DNA from: Yarrowia lipolytica
Taxonomy: Eukaryota; Ascomycota; Dipodascomycetes; Dipodascales
Direction of reading: 5' to 3'
NCBI RefSeq assembly: GCF_001761485.1
Contig: NC_090775.1
Span: 1,364,001 to 1,428,000 of the forward strand
Length of the DNA: 64,000 bases
Shown: positions 33,096 through 43,214 of the stretch, piece by piece
Numbering within the stretch: position 1 is the first letter of the stretch
Layout: every line of letters begins with the position of its first letter
Made by a program: the position numbers and the translations under genes
Notes under the pieces: generated by a model
What the model saw: the letters and a program-made list of their open reading frames with translations, nothing else
Told to the model about the DNA's origin: nothing
Database searches by the model: none

Positions 33096-33169
33096 TGGAC
33101 GACACCGGAATCGAACCGGGGACCTCGCGCATGCTAAGCGCATGTGATAACCAACTACACCAGACGCCC
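33096..33169 (-). tRNA. tRNA-Ala(AGC)
   Basis: 74-nt cloverleaf on the minus strand, no intron. Anticodon stem UGCGC/GCGCG with loop UUAGCAU gives anticodon AGC. Acceptor GGGCGUC pairs with GUCGUCC and includes G3:U70, the alanine identity element; U6-U67 and C49-U65 are mismatched, slightly unusual. T loop UUCGAUU and discriminator A73 are intact. A T-rich terminator follows on the minus strand. The retroelement fossil begins 14 bp from the 5' end. Confidence 0.94.
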
Positions 33170-33182
33170 AGGAGTTAGAAAT

Positions 33183-33483
33183 TGTTAGGGATCAGCGGCT
33201 AAGAAATAGCCGCCTGATTAGTCTCTCGTGAACCGCTAGCGGAGACTACGACGAGGGGCCACCACGTGGGCCCTCAGTGGGATTACGCTATCATTAATAT
33301 CGATATGCCAAGCCTGCTATCACGGACAAAGGGTTGCGCCGCAACCCTGGATAACATATAAACCCCTGTATTCCATGTATTCTAATACACCTTTCTTGAG
33401 AGTGACGGCAGTGACCATACCTTCGGTATGGCCACCCCGGCTGAGTCATCAGTCGGCTTAGTCACGGGGCCTGGGGTCTAACA
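33183..33483 (+). repeat. Left LTR
   Basis: 301 bp, TG...CA bounded (TGTTAGGG to GGTCTAACA). Contains an ATAACATATAAACCCC TATA-like segment (about 33350-33365), a plausible LTR promoter. Confidence 0.88.
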
Positions 33484-34762
33484 TCTGGTAAGGCCGATGC
33501 ACTTGTTGTGCAATGCGATTCTGGGGCGAGAACCAGGGCCAGGGGAAGTCGGTCAGGTTTAAACGACACAAACACCTACACCGCTACGGTCCTTCGAAAT
33601 TCCGCAAGTCACATACCGTTGCTGCTGCCTCAGTTCAGGTCATCGTTCCAAAAACCCCGGAAATTTTTTTAGGGGTGGCTGGGTTACAAGTAGAGGCGAG
33701 TGGGACCAGGCCTCTCTAGTTGTCGGCGTCTTTTTTAGAGGGGTAAAAGATGGTGGCACCCTGGAGTCCCGCAGTATCGAACAGGCCTCTGTGGGAGGAG
33801 GGGAGAGTGAAGTATGCACGAGTGGTAGGGAGAGTTGGCATGATCATGACTAACTTTCCAAGGATGAGAGGTGGAGAAGAAATGCCGATGGCTTTTATCG
33901 AAATGTATTTGGTGTCATATCGTCTAGCAGTCTCATCCTGTCGTCGTGGGAGTCACGCTCCGGCTGTCGAGGAGCTGGCTCAGTGAGTGATGGTATCGCT
34001 GGCTGATGTCTGTGGATGATGTATCCCAGAGTGACGATGTCGGTGATGGAGCTCACGGCAGTGCGACATCAGACGTGGCGTCTGCACTGAGAGTAGCGAA
34101 GGTGCTGCGGTTCTGCCAGCTTTCCATACCTTCCTACTGCCATAAGGTGGACAGTCAAGTTCACAGGAGTGACGTCTTCTCCCCAAGGAGGCGCGCTCGA
34201 CAAGAGGACGTATCTTGCACTCGTTGTAGCATGGTTGCTCCGAGTGAATAGCCGACGGTCTTTGGTTCGGCTGCGCTTCATAGGAACGGTTCGAGAGTCG
34301 TTTCAGCTGCGGTGGAGGGCATCCCCATGAAGGATTCCGTTCAGCGTTGTCGTCATACTCGGTTACGACGCATCGAGGCCACTATGTTTCCGGGAACTGG
34401 CGTGTGTGAGGCGAGTTTTCCTGTCACTGGAACTGTTGAAGCCCTAGTCGACGTGGTTTGTGCGGTGTTGATCCGCCCAGCTGGCGAAGTTGGCTGTGTT
34501 TTGCCTTGTTATTCCAAAACATTGACCCCGGGTTTGATGTCGTCCGGTTTGTGATTGTTCTCTTTGGCCATGAGGAGTTCAACGTGCTCCGTGTAAGTTC
34601 TTCGTCTGAGAAGCTGCACCCTTTTGTATGGATAGTCTGATCCATAAGAACTGTTGTTCCCGGAAGATGTTTTTTTTGGACATTCTCGACGTCGAATCAT
34701 GGTGGCCTTTAATCGTGTAAGGAGGGAATCGCTCCCACGACTTTCATCTTAGGGGAGGATGA

Positions 34763-35081
34763 TGTTAGGGAAATCAAGCGGCTAAGAAATAAGCCGCCCT
34801 GATTAGTCTCTCGTGAACCGGCCTAGCGGAGACTACGACGAAGGGGCCAGCCACGTGGCCCTCAGTGGGATTACGCTAATCATTTAATATCGATATGCCA
34901 AGCCTGCTATCACGGAACAAAGGTTGGCGCCGGCAACGCTGGATACGCATATAAAAGCCCCTGTATTCCATGTATTTAAATACAACTTTCTTTGAGAGTG
35001 ACGGCAGTGAGCCATAGCCTTTCGTATGGCCACCCCGGCTGAGTCAATCAGTGCGCTAAGCAGGGGGCCTGGGTTCTAACA
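34763..35081 (+). repeat. Right LTR
   Basis: About 319 bp with the same ends and the same internal order as the left LTR; differences are scattered through its length. Same TATA-like segment near 34948. Confidence 0.88.
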
Positions 35082-35086
35082 GAAAT

Positions 35087-35761
35087 GTTGCTTTTCTAGT
35101 CGTACCATATTATATATTTGATTAGTCATACAATTATAATAAAAAACACAAAACGTAATGAATCATTAGAAAACAAACATGGAAAAAAATTGAGAATAAA
35201 AAAACCGAGAATATAAAAAACGCTACTTGTAGATTGAAAAAATAGAAAAAAAATAAAATAAAACCAGAAAAAAATAAAATAAGAGTATATATATAAAACG
35301 GACCGTGACATTGTCGCAATGTCTCCACTGCACCGTCACATCTCTGCGAGGGAACGACAAACGCGAAGCAGCTACTACTAGCAACTACTGGAAACTACCA
35401 CCGAGAGATGGCTTATGGTATCTGATTGGACCGGATCGAAACCAGGATATGTTCAATCCATACTAGACAAGGCACAGTCTTGCTATCTCAAAGTCATATT
35501 TGGCCGAGACTTACTCCAGGCGTCACCGAGACATTGTGCTGTGGTTGGAGGAGTCTGGACAGTGAAACCGAGGTATCGAAACACAGTTATTCTGTTGAGC
35601 CAGTTCTTTTACCACCACTTCTCTCTTGTTATTGATGAAGGGATCCGAAGATCTGGTTTAACACTGACCAAAAGTACCGATACATCATGCTAATTGTTAT
35701 CTATCACACAACACTTGAATAACTTACTTGGTCGTTGCCGACCGACTCCAACTACTCACAC
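35087..35761. other. Intergenic region between LTR fossil and UBR7-type gene
   Basis: A/T-rich DNA (35100-35290, runs of AAAATAAAATA) then unremarkable sequence to the 3' end of the UBR7-type gene. No gene seen. Confidence 0.7.
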
Positions 35762-36994
35762 TCACGACTTCTTCTTCATCTCCTCAAAGAACCCGGTCAC
35801 GTCGCGATCGGTGACCACCTTGCCTCCTTCGGCAAACGGCTTGAAAAACGCCGACAACTTGTCCTTGATCTGGTTGTAGGCAGCCATACCGTCGATGGCT
35901 TGTTGACGGGGGATATTGTGAAGAGCAGACGTGCCAGCGTCCAGCAGCGACGACCCCGCATCGTCGTCTGGAGGCGGTTCGTACACCTGCTCTTCTTCGG
36001 CCAGAAACGGGTACGTGAGCGTGAGTCCAAAGATTTTCGGGTCTTTGCACTCGCACACGATTTTGCGAAAGTTGGACGAAAGAAACATGTTGCAGGGTTT
36101 GTCCGATGAGAAGAGTTTTTTACTGCTGGGGTGGGAAGCGAGAGCGTTTGCCTCATCAGCATTTCGCTTCTCTTTCTTGACATTATCCGTTTCGTCAGAA
36201 GTCGATTCAGACCCAGCGACAGCAGTCGATGCAGACTCGGTTTTGACCACACAAGTCTCTGAACTTTTCGTCTCCAAATCAGCAGTGTCGCTGACTTTCG
36301 CCCCAGAGGTCGCCTTTGGCTCCAACCGGGGCTCCAACCGCATCTTCACCACCCCGGGAAGATCCCAAATCGCCTTCAACCTCGGCACCTCTTCCACACA
36401 CTTGTAGCAGACAAACTCGTGGTCGTCGGGCAACACCTCCTCGTGGTGCTCAATCTCGGTGAGGGAATCAAACACATTGACTCCCTCGGGATGCGTCCTC
36501 TTTGAAGGCACGCCAATGCAAACATCATGGTACCAGTCCTCGCCGCAGCCCGGCATCAGACATTGGTACATGATGTCTGTCTCTTCGTTGTAGGGCTTGT
36601 CGCAGAAACAAAACCTACCGTCAAAGTTGTGGTTGTACTTGTTTGTGTCGCACGCCTCGTCCAGATTGGCAAAGTTCTTTCGCAGGTTGCACCCTCCAAA
36701 GCTCTTCATTCGGTCGGTACCACAGTCGCACGTCATGTTGCGCTTGGTGAAGAGCTCCACGAGATCGTGGCTCGAGTGACATTGGATAGAGCAGCCATAG
36801 CAAATAACTGACGGCGCGCCGCTCTTCTTGGAACACGTCAGACACGTGAACAGCAGCTGTCGAGCCGGCTGGGTGTAAAACGTGCACTCGGACGGGTCGT
36901 ACGGCATGGCCTCTTTGGCGTCCCTTTCCAGCTGTGCCTGGCGCTCCAGAAACTCGCCGGCCGTCACCGTGTCTGTATCGTTAGCTTCGGACAT
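35762..36994 (-). CDS. UBR7/Mlo2-type UBR-box and PHD-finger protein (putative E3 ubiquitin ligase)
   Basis: 410 residues. A UBR-type zinc finger spans about residues 36-115, rich in Cys/His (CTFYTQPARQLLFTCLTCSK, VICYGCSIQCHSSHDLVELF, MTCDCGTDRMKSFGGCNLRK). An atypical PHD finger follows at about 125-200 (FCFCDKPYNEETDIMYQCLM, CGEDWYHDVCIGVPSKRTHP, HEFVCYKCVEEVP). This order is the UBR7 (mammals)/Mlo2 (fission yeast) architecture; UBR7 is reported to ubiquitinate histone H2B. The C-terminal half has a Glu/Ser-rich linker and a conserved-looking end (CNMFLSSNFRKIVCECKDPK, GMAAYNQIKDKLSAFFKPFA). Start is the ATG at 36994 (MSEANDTDTV); an in-frame extension upstream starts without ATG and is rejected. 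Single exon. Confidence 0.92.
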   Translation of the reverse strand: MSEANDTDTVTAGEFLERQAQLERDAKEAMPYDPSECTFYTQPARQLLFTCLTCSKKSGAPSVICYGCSIQCHSSHDLVELFTKRNMTCDCGTDRMKSFGGCNLRKNFANLDEACDTNKYNHNFDGRFCFCDKPYNEETDIMYQCLMPGCGEDWYHDVCIGVPSKRTHPEGVNVFDSLTEIEHHEEVLPDDHEFVCYKCVEEVPRLKAIWDLPGVVKMRLEPRLEPKATSGAKVSDTADLETKSSETCVVKTESASTAVAGSESTSDETDNVKKEKRNADEANALASHPSSKKLFSSDKPCNMFLSSNFRKIVCECKDPKIFGLTLTYPFLAEEEQVYEPPPDDDAGSSLLDAGTSALHNIPRQQAIDGMAAYNQIKDKLSAFFKPFAEGGKVVTDRDVTGFFEEMKKKS

Positions 36995-38447
36995 TTCTCG
37001 GAGCGATATGTTTCTTAGAGCCGTTGTTTCGAGTAGCAGGTGTCCACGCGTGCCAGATGCCAGTGCCAATAGAGTTCGATAATTGAATAAAAAGATGATG
37101 AAAAGAAATTAAAAGATAATGAAATTAAAAGAAAAGACGATAAAAAATGAAAAGATAATAAAATAAAAGAAAGAAAATGAGAAATAAATGAGAATAAATG
37201 AGAAAAAAGAGAAAAAAAATTAAATAAAAAATTAAAAAGAAACAAAAAGAAATAAAAAGAAACAAAAAGAAATAACCCCAAGTATGAAAAGTGCCTGAGA
37301 CCAAGTCTTCATCTCTCAGGATTTTAATGGGAACATCCCTTTACTAACAAGGAAATGACTGAACTGCTAGTATCTATTAGAAAGCATCCTACTTCAATAA
37401 TAGTACCTGTAGATTACTCCAAAATAATGAGCGATTTGACCATCTCATAGCCCCATAGTTTCCAATCAACTCACCTTGGCTAGACCTGATCTGGTCTCGA
37501 CACTTGAGGAGATGATCCACCCAAATCACTATGAACTCCAGAACTAAGTAGATGCTAAGTAGATGCTAAGTACTCATCAGATGTGGTTGTTGCTGTTTTT
37601 TCATTTATTTAGACTGAATGTGGAACATGAGACGAGTTCAGAGACCACAGTCCGCCGAAACAGTGGTGGAGTCAAAACACCGTCCTCGGAGATCCTCAGA
37701 GAGGTATCTACACAAAGGATCCCTTTCAAGACTTGAAAATACTTGATATCCGCTCGTTCCACTCACTATTCCTGCTCGTCACATCCGCCTTCTTTCTCAC
37801 CGCTAGCATTGTTTTAAAAAACACCCCTTCCACCGATGCTAGCTAGACCAGCTACCCGCACTGTACACTGCTATATTATTGCTAAGAATACTCCCGAAGC
37901 CAGTGGTACAGTAGCTGGGCTTGTGACCGACATGTGGAGTATTCCCGGGCCCAACTGATGGTGTCCCTCTAACCATGACATTGTGTGGTTTAGTGGCAGG
38001 TAGCCGCCCCCAACTCAATGGTGGTTGGTCATGGAGCAATGGCGGCGAAAAAAGAACCAAAATGATGGTCTTGGTCGCGTGCGTTTGGCTAGCTATAGCA
38101 AAATCATTCTGGTGGTGTTGGTATTGGCGGATCTATGAGCATTTCCGAAATGAGGGTCGCTGTTTAATTTTGTTAAGTTTATTTATTTATTTATTTATTT
38201 ATTTTATCAAATTTTATTTATTTTATCAATTTTATTTATTTATTCAATTATATTTATTAATTCAATTTAATTAATAATTATTAATATATTTCAACGGCGA
38301 GTTCAAGAACCAAACTGTAGAGCTGGATGACTCCGCCTGCCTCTTCTACAGCCTCCATTCTGTGCAATATGTTTCGTCGTCTCCATTTTACGTAAGCGGA
38401 ATTGAACCTAATCACTACACGTAATTAAACCACCTTTCGGCTCTTCA
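36995..38447. other. Divergent intergenic region UBR7-type gene / RAD57
   Basis: G/A-rich low-complexity DNA at 37075-37275 (AAAAGAAATAAAAAG units) just upstream of the UBR7-type gene, unremarkable sequence, then TTTA repeats and A/T-rich DNA (38165-38290) upstream of RAD57. A TAGATGCTAAG duplication lies at 37550-37572. No gene seen. Confidence 0.72.
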
Positions 38448-39713
38448 ATGGCAGACCTGTATCGACAGACGACAGATGATATCACGATCGAGTTTGAAGA
38501 CAAGTACGAGGACCAGTTCGAGGCATTTGTCAAGTACCAGGTGTCGACATGCGACTTACTGACGGCAGATCCAAGACTGGTAGGAGCATGGGGCGAACAA
38601 AAGGTGCTCAAGTGCCACCAGCTGGCCACCGACCTGGAGAGTCGCCTTTCCGAACACATTAGCATGGAGCGAGTCGACTTTGATGTTGATTCCGAGCGGG
38701 AGCGGCCGCTGGACGCGATTTCGACTGGAGTCCGAAAGATTGACACGGTCATGAATGGAGGTTTTCCTACTGGCACCCTATGCGAGGTTGCCGGCGAGTC
38801 GGCGGCCGGTAAGTCGCATTTCCTTCTGCAATTGTGCGTCAACGTGCAATTGGCGCGAGGGGAAGGAGGTCTGGGCAAAAAGGCAGTGTTTATATCGACC
38901 GAAAGCGGACTGGAAACTCGCCGACTGGTGCAAATGATGGACCACGTGATCAAGCTGGGTCACGACAACATCTCGCTTCATCACGTGTCGTTTATAGCGT
39001 GCAAAGACCTCGAACAGCAGGACAGAGTCTTCCAATACAATCTCCCCAATCTCCTGGAAGACAGCTCGTACGGTCTTGTGGTGATTGACTCGTTGGCTGC
39101 TCACTACCGATCCGAAGAACTCACGTCCAAGGGCGACTTCTCCTCTCGAGATAAACGTCTCTTGCGCACCCTGCACCATCTCAAGGGACTAGCCCGAAAA
39201 CACAACGTCGCAGTGGTGTTTGCCAACCAGATTTCTGCTCTACCAGGGAGAGAACTGACTATTGGAGCTGAGTTTCTCCCTACTCTGCTGGAGAAACAAT
39301 TGCCGTATTTCTCGGGCTGGAAAGCGCCCGTTGTCTCGCATACTCAAGATGGTAGAGAGAAACTTGTGCCGGACGCTACTCCTCAAGATTTCATGCTCTC
39401 GTCTTCCGAGTCAGATAACCACCCCTCGGGCAGTCCCATGCTCTCACAATTGTCCTCTCAACACTCACTACCATCTTTTTCTTCGCAGCAACCGCTATTT
39501 CCCGTGGGATCCAAAGTTCCTACTCTGGGCCAAGTTCTAGCCAATTCTGTGGACATCCGAGTGGTTCTCAAACACACGGACTCCCATAGAACCTTTGAGG
39601 TGGTTTTCTCAAACCCATACAAGTTTGACACCTCCGTAATTCCCTACGAAATCACCACAGGTGCTCTTGTGGACAAGGACGACATGGAGCTTGTGGAACA
39701 TGAGCTCTTGTAA
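38448..39713 (+). CDS. RAD57: Rad57 recombination mediator (Rad51 paralogue)
   Basis: 421-residue RecA/Rad51-fold ATPase; with Rad55 it stabilises Rad51 filaments in homologous recombination (XRCC3-related). After an N-terminal domain comes ISTGVRKIDTVMNGGFPTGT, then Walker A GESAAGKS at 116-123 (K122) and Walker B LVVIDS at 210-215. Other blocks are KKAVFISTESGLETRRLVQM and RKHNVAVVFANQISALPG, all typical of Rad57. A Ser/Gln-rich insertion (LSSSESDNHPSGSPMLSQ and SSQHSLPSFSSQQPLFPVG, about 325-370) precedes the C-terminal strand region VLKHTDSHRTFEVVFSNPYK. S. cerevisiae Rad57 is 460 residues. Start is the ATG at 38448 (TTCAATGGCA). Single exon. RAD55 is less likely because of the long Rad57-like N and C regions. 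Confidence 0.92.
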   Translation: MADLYRQTTDDITIEFEDKYEDQFEAFVKYQVSTCDLLTADPRLVGAWGEQKVLKCHQLATDLESRLSEHISMERVDFDVDSERERPLDAISTGVRKIDTVMNGGFPTGTLCEVAGESAAGKSHFLLQLCVNVQLARGEGGLGKKAVFISTESGLETRRLVQMMDHVIKLGHDNISLHHVSFIACKDLEQQDRVFQYNLPNLLEDSSYGLVVIDSLAAHYRSEELTSKGDFSSRDKRLLRTLHHLKGLARKHNVAVVFANQISALPGRELTIGAEFLPTLLEKQLPYFSGWKAPVVSHTQDGREKLVPDATPQDFMLSSSESDNHPSGSPMLSQLSSQHSLPSFSSQQPLFPVGSKVPTLGQVLANSVDIRVVLKHTDSHRTFEVVFSNPYKFDTSVIPYEITTGALVDKDDMELVEHELL

Positions 39714-40002
39714 GGCATGGGGCAGACACTGGTGATCCCTCCATGATGATTTATTCCATTTAATGATTGCATGATATTTACTTGCAGGCAAACTCACCAG
39801 AACTCGCCATATTACTTCTCAGGCGTGCCCCATGTATCTATTCTGTAGCCGAGAGTTTTGCAGGCGGTTTTTGGACCCATATGCGAACGAGTATTTGGAC
39901 TCGGATTGGGGCCACACAATTATTTCGATATTTGTGCTCGCCATGCTCCAGATCATTTTGATTATAAATCGTCAACAGTCAAGTTCTATTGATTTGGTGT
40001 TT

Positions 40003-40039
<37 letters not shown>

Positions 40040-40197
40040 TCCTTTCTATTCTTCGGTATTTTTTTATCCTTGCATTTATTAATTGTTTTTCATAGGCCGG
40101 GTTAGCGTTCAACAAATCGTACACTTAGTAATCTTTATATCACGTGACGTAGGGTATGGGTATCGGAGACGACTATTTTTAGTTTTTTATGAATTTC
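39714..40197. other. Intergenic region with 33-bp poly(T)
   Basis: RAD57 terminator region. An uninterrupted T run covers about 40005-40037. TCACGTGAC at 40140 lies 50 bp upstream of tRNA-Phe. Confidence 0.8.
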
Positions 40198-40289
40198 GCG
40201 GATTTAGCTCAGTTGGGAGAGCGCCAGACTGAAGTCATTCTTCGGTCAGAGTAATCTGGAGGTCCTGTGTTCGATCCACAGAATTCGCA
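40198..40289 (+). tRNA. tRNA-Phe(GAA), intron-containing
   Basis: 92-nt gene with anticodon GAA at 40231-40233 and a 19-nt intron at 40235-40253 after position 37, containing TTC able to pair with the anticodon. The mature sequence matches the classic yeast tRNA-Phe (GCGGAUUUAGCUCAGUUGGG, T arm CUGUGUUCGAUCCACAG). Followed immediately by a T7 terminator. Confidence 0.98.
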
Positions 40290-43214
40290 ATTTTTTTCTT
40301 CTTTTTGAAACTGCTATTTTTGACGGGGTTATACGTAGAAAACGTTTTGGTACCGTAGAACCAGTTGGAAGCAAGTACAACCGCATTGTCTTGTCTCAAA
40401 CGTAATATTTTTCATCAACTTTTCAACCTAACAGGTGGATATTGAACAATAATCTGCTAGAGAAACGGCTCAAAGTGATATTATCACACGAGAAGATAAT
40501 ATCTGGGCTGGTACCAGATATTAGTACTCACTTGTCCATAGTTAATTGGACTTTATGTCTTGCGGCTCGTTCCACTGCCCTACGTCATGTTGTCATTCTG
40601 TTAGCTTCTTTCAGCACGTGTTATCATGAGGACAGATCGTGGGCGTTGCAAAACCTCGCTGGGTAGTTGATAATCCTCATTTCAACTGGTATTTCTTTCA
40701 TATTTACAACTTCCCTTGTACCATAGTACCGTACAATAGGCGCTATTGGCACATATTAAAAAATGGCAGTATAGTGCCTCGGATTGGAAAATTCGTTATC
40801 TGCATGGAATCAAAGGTGGTTAGCTTGTAATAGTTGATGCGAGCCGTTTGAGACACCGTCCAGACGGCACTAAAACTCGTATTTGACGCAGCTGGCGTGT
40901 GCGACCGTACTATGGTCGTATCCTCTTGAGGGAAGTCCGTGGAAGTGGAACAGCCGAGGCACTAACAGCTTCAAGGCATGCAGTTGTTCACGTGGTTTTA
41001 GAAGCGTCGTTCAATGTTGCTAAGGGAGCGTTTATAGTCTCTTTAGGGCACTTTTCAGCTTTTTGGCGATCCAGTTCCTCCTGTTAGAGACTGACTACGA
41101 GAGAAAGCCTCCCCATGATTTTTTCTGCCACCATTATCTCGTATCCAAGTCCATTGAATCCGGTATTGTCAGAGTTGCCCGATGGGTTTCTAGAACAGTA
41201 GAAAGTAGTCTAAGCTACGGCACAATCGTCTAGACGGATTCAAGTCTCACCATCGCGGTGGTGCTACTTCGTAGACTGCTTGTCGATAGTGAGAGTCCAG
41301 GGCCTGGCTATTTTTGTGCCTTGTTCCTGGATAGCTTGACAAGGTAATGAAGTGTCTAATGTTGCTGTGAGAACCTCTTCTTCTCCTTTTTTTTTTCTCA
41401 CCCGGTTTTCGCTATTCAAATGTGCAAGTCGGGAAGCACATGTAAACCTGGAAGCCCCGTAGAACAAACCAAAGAAGGCGATAGAGTGCTGTGGAAAACG
41501 CTCAATTGCCTACTAAGACGGCAGCTAAACTCAATGATTTAGAACATTACCTGTTGGTTGCCGGTTTAGACCGTGGTTAGATGGTGTTAGCGCCGATATG
41601 CGCTAGTACACCCTCTGTTCTGGAGCCTCTGGAGAGTCCGTACGGGTGTGAGAGTGCGAGCACAACAAGTCCGTAGTTGAAAGATGCAGGTGTCAAAGTC
41701 CTACAAGTTGCAATTCTGGAATCTGTACTTGTACTATGTGTAGCCTCATTGGATTGATGGTTCGGATGTTAGCTCCCCCGACTTATAGATGAGCCCAGGA
41801 AGAGGGACATGATAGCAGAGACGTTGTATTGATGGAGGGCTTATTAAGTGGGCATTTTGCGCTTCAAACCTGAGCAAAAGACACATGTTACATCCTGAAA
41901 AGAAACTCCTTAGACACCCTTGTCGTCTACCTCCGCTGGTGATGCTAGGAAACTCGTATCTCGGCACCCTAAAGCTAGAGCAGGTGGAAACTGGTATACG
42001 ACCGAACGATCCAGAGGGGAGCAGACATTATGGCAAGTTTGCCAAAAGGGGTACAAAAATGGCTAACTATTCTCACACTATCGCTTTTTATTCATTACAA
42101 ATTCATAAATGATCCAAAACAAGTCATTGTCCATCAGACTGGGTTGGATATGGACGGCACTAACTGGGCACACAATGCCACGCCCGAACACACTTCAAAG
42201 AGGTTTCACTGACTCCGAAAAGAGTATTGACCACAACTAGTACTTTGGTTGAGCACTAGACTTGTCTTGGATCGGTTCTCGAATCTTTGTCGCCTTCGTT
42301 TCTCACAACATGCTTGCAAAACGCCCTCACAAATGTCCAGAACCTTCTAGTGAGCTCCAATGGCCAATGTCCATGTCCGATTCCGTCGACCAATGCACAG
42401 GCATCTTGCCACTCGTTCTAACGACCAATATCCAAGCCCCTTGGTTCCCTTGGTTACCTTTAGAGCCTTATGATATCTTGTGTCCCTCACGGGTAACAGA
42501 ATAGAACCCTGCGACAGAAAGGTACCTCATATTCAGGCAGAGAAGGAGACAGTGCCAGCGTTGAGCCCAAATTGATGAGCGCTTCAGGTTGAAAATGCAA
42601 CCAAACAAGAGACACCGTGTCCGTCAATTGCGGGTCGAGATCAATCATCTCTAGGGCTGAACACCAAGACTGATGCGTTGCAAATTGCCATATTGGCTTG
42701 GGTCTAAACCAAAGCAATGCTAACAAGAGCCCCATTCGGTCACCCTAAACAAATGCGGACTTCCCCAATCAATTGTCCAACCAATTTTTTCAATCGATTT
42801 CCAATCAATTTTCATTTGTCGCCGTGCGCCTAGTGTTTGCAAAACTCTGGTAGTTAATCTTGTGCCTAAATCAAGAGAGTTGCACCTCGCCCGCCACAGG
42901 CACTCACGGCAGAATTGCTCTAGTGTGATCCAATCGCCAGAAGGGAGCCTTTGCGACTAAGGGAATGTGCACCTTGGCAGTTTGTTCGTCTAGCTTCCCA
43001 AAGCTACACAATGACCCTCCGCCTGGCGAGCTTCTGGACCCAGAGGGGGCTAAGAACATTGGTTCTAGATCTGCCAATTGGACGGAGGACACCAACCCCA
43101 CGAGCAAACACCATGTGTTGATCCGGTTGTCCAAAAACATTATATAAGACGCGCCATCAGCACTCTCATATTCCTCACCAACACTCCAACTCGAATCCTC
43201 TTCACTCTCAAACA
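40290..43214. other. 2.9-kb intergenic region
   Basis: No supported gene. Open frames are short; a degenerate palindromic ATATTATCACACGAGAAGAT-type segment lies near 40477. The last 200 bp contain the promoter of the secreted repeat protein (TATATAAG at 43141). Confidence 0.65.
43141..43148 (+). promoter_or_regulatory. TATA box of secreted repeat protein gene
   Basis: TATATAAG 67-74 bp upstream of the ATG at 43215, followed by a C/T-rich 5' leader (CACCAACACTCCAACTCG) and an A-rich CAAACAATG start context, typical of a highly expressed yeast gene. Confidence 0.75.

Larger units (their letters stand above)
33183..35081 (+). mobile_element. Small LTR-retroelement fossil next to tRNA-Ala (Ty3/Ty1-like targeting)
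   Basis: Two related direct repeats of about 300-320 bp, each starting TGTTAGGG and ending CTAACA, bracket a 1.28-kb interior. A perfect 5-bp target-site duplication GAAAT flanks the whole (33178-33182 and 35082-35086), showing a single insertion event. A primer-binding-like TGGTA stretch (initiator-Met tRNA type) lies two bases inside the left LTR, and a purine-rich AGGGGAGGATGA precedes the right LTR. The interior is far too short for gag plus pol and no protease, reverse transcriptase or integrase motif is visible, so the copy is non-autonomous or broken. The LTRs clearly differ, so it is not recent. Insertion 13 bp upstream of a tRNA 5' end resembles the habit of Ty3-type elements; exact family not determined. 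Confidence 0.88.

Noticed and set aside
40290-40440. Possible solo LTR ending CTAACA beside tRNA-Phe
   Set aside because: Only the 3'-end motif resembles an LTR; no matching TG start, no target duplication and no similarity to the 33-35 kb LTRs.
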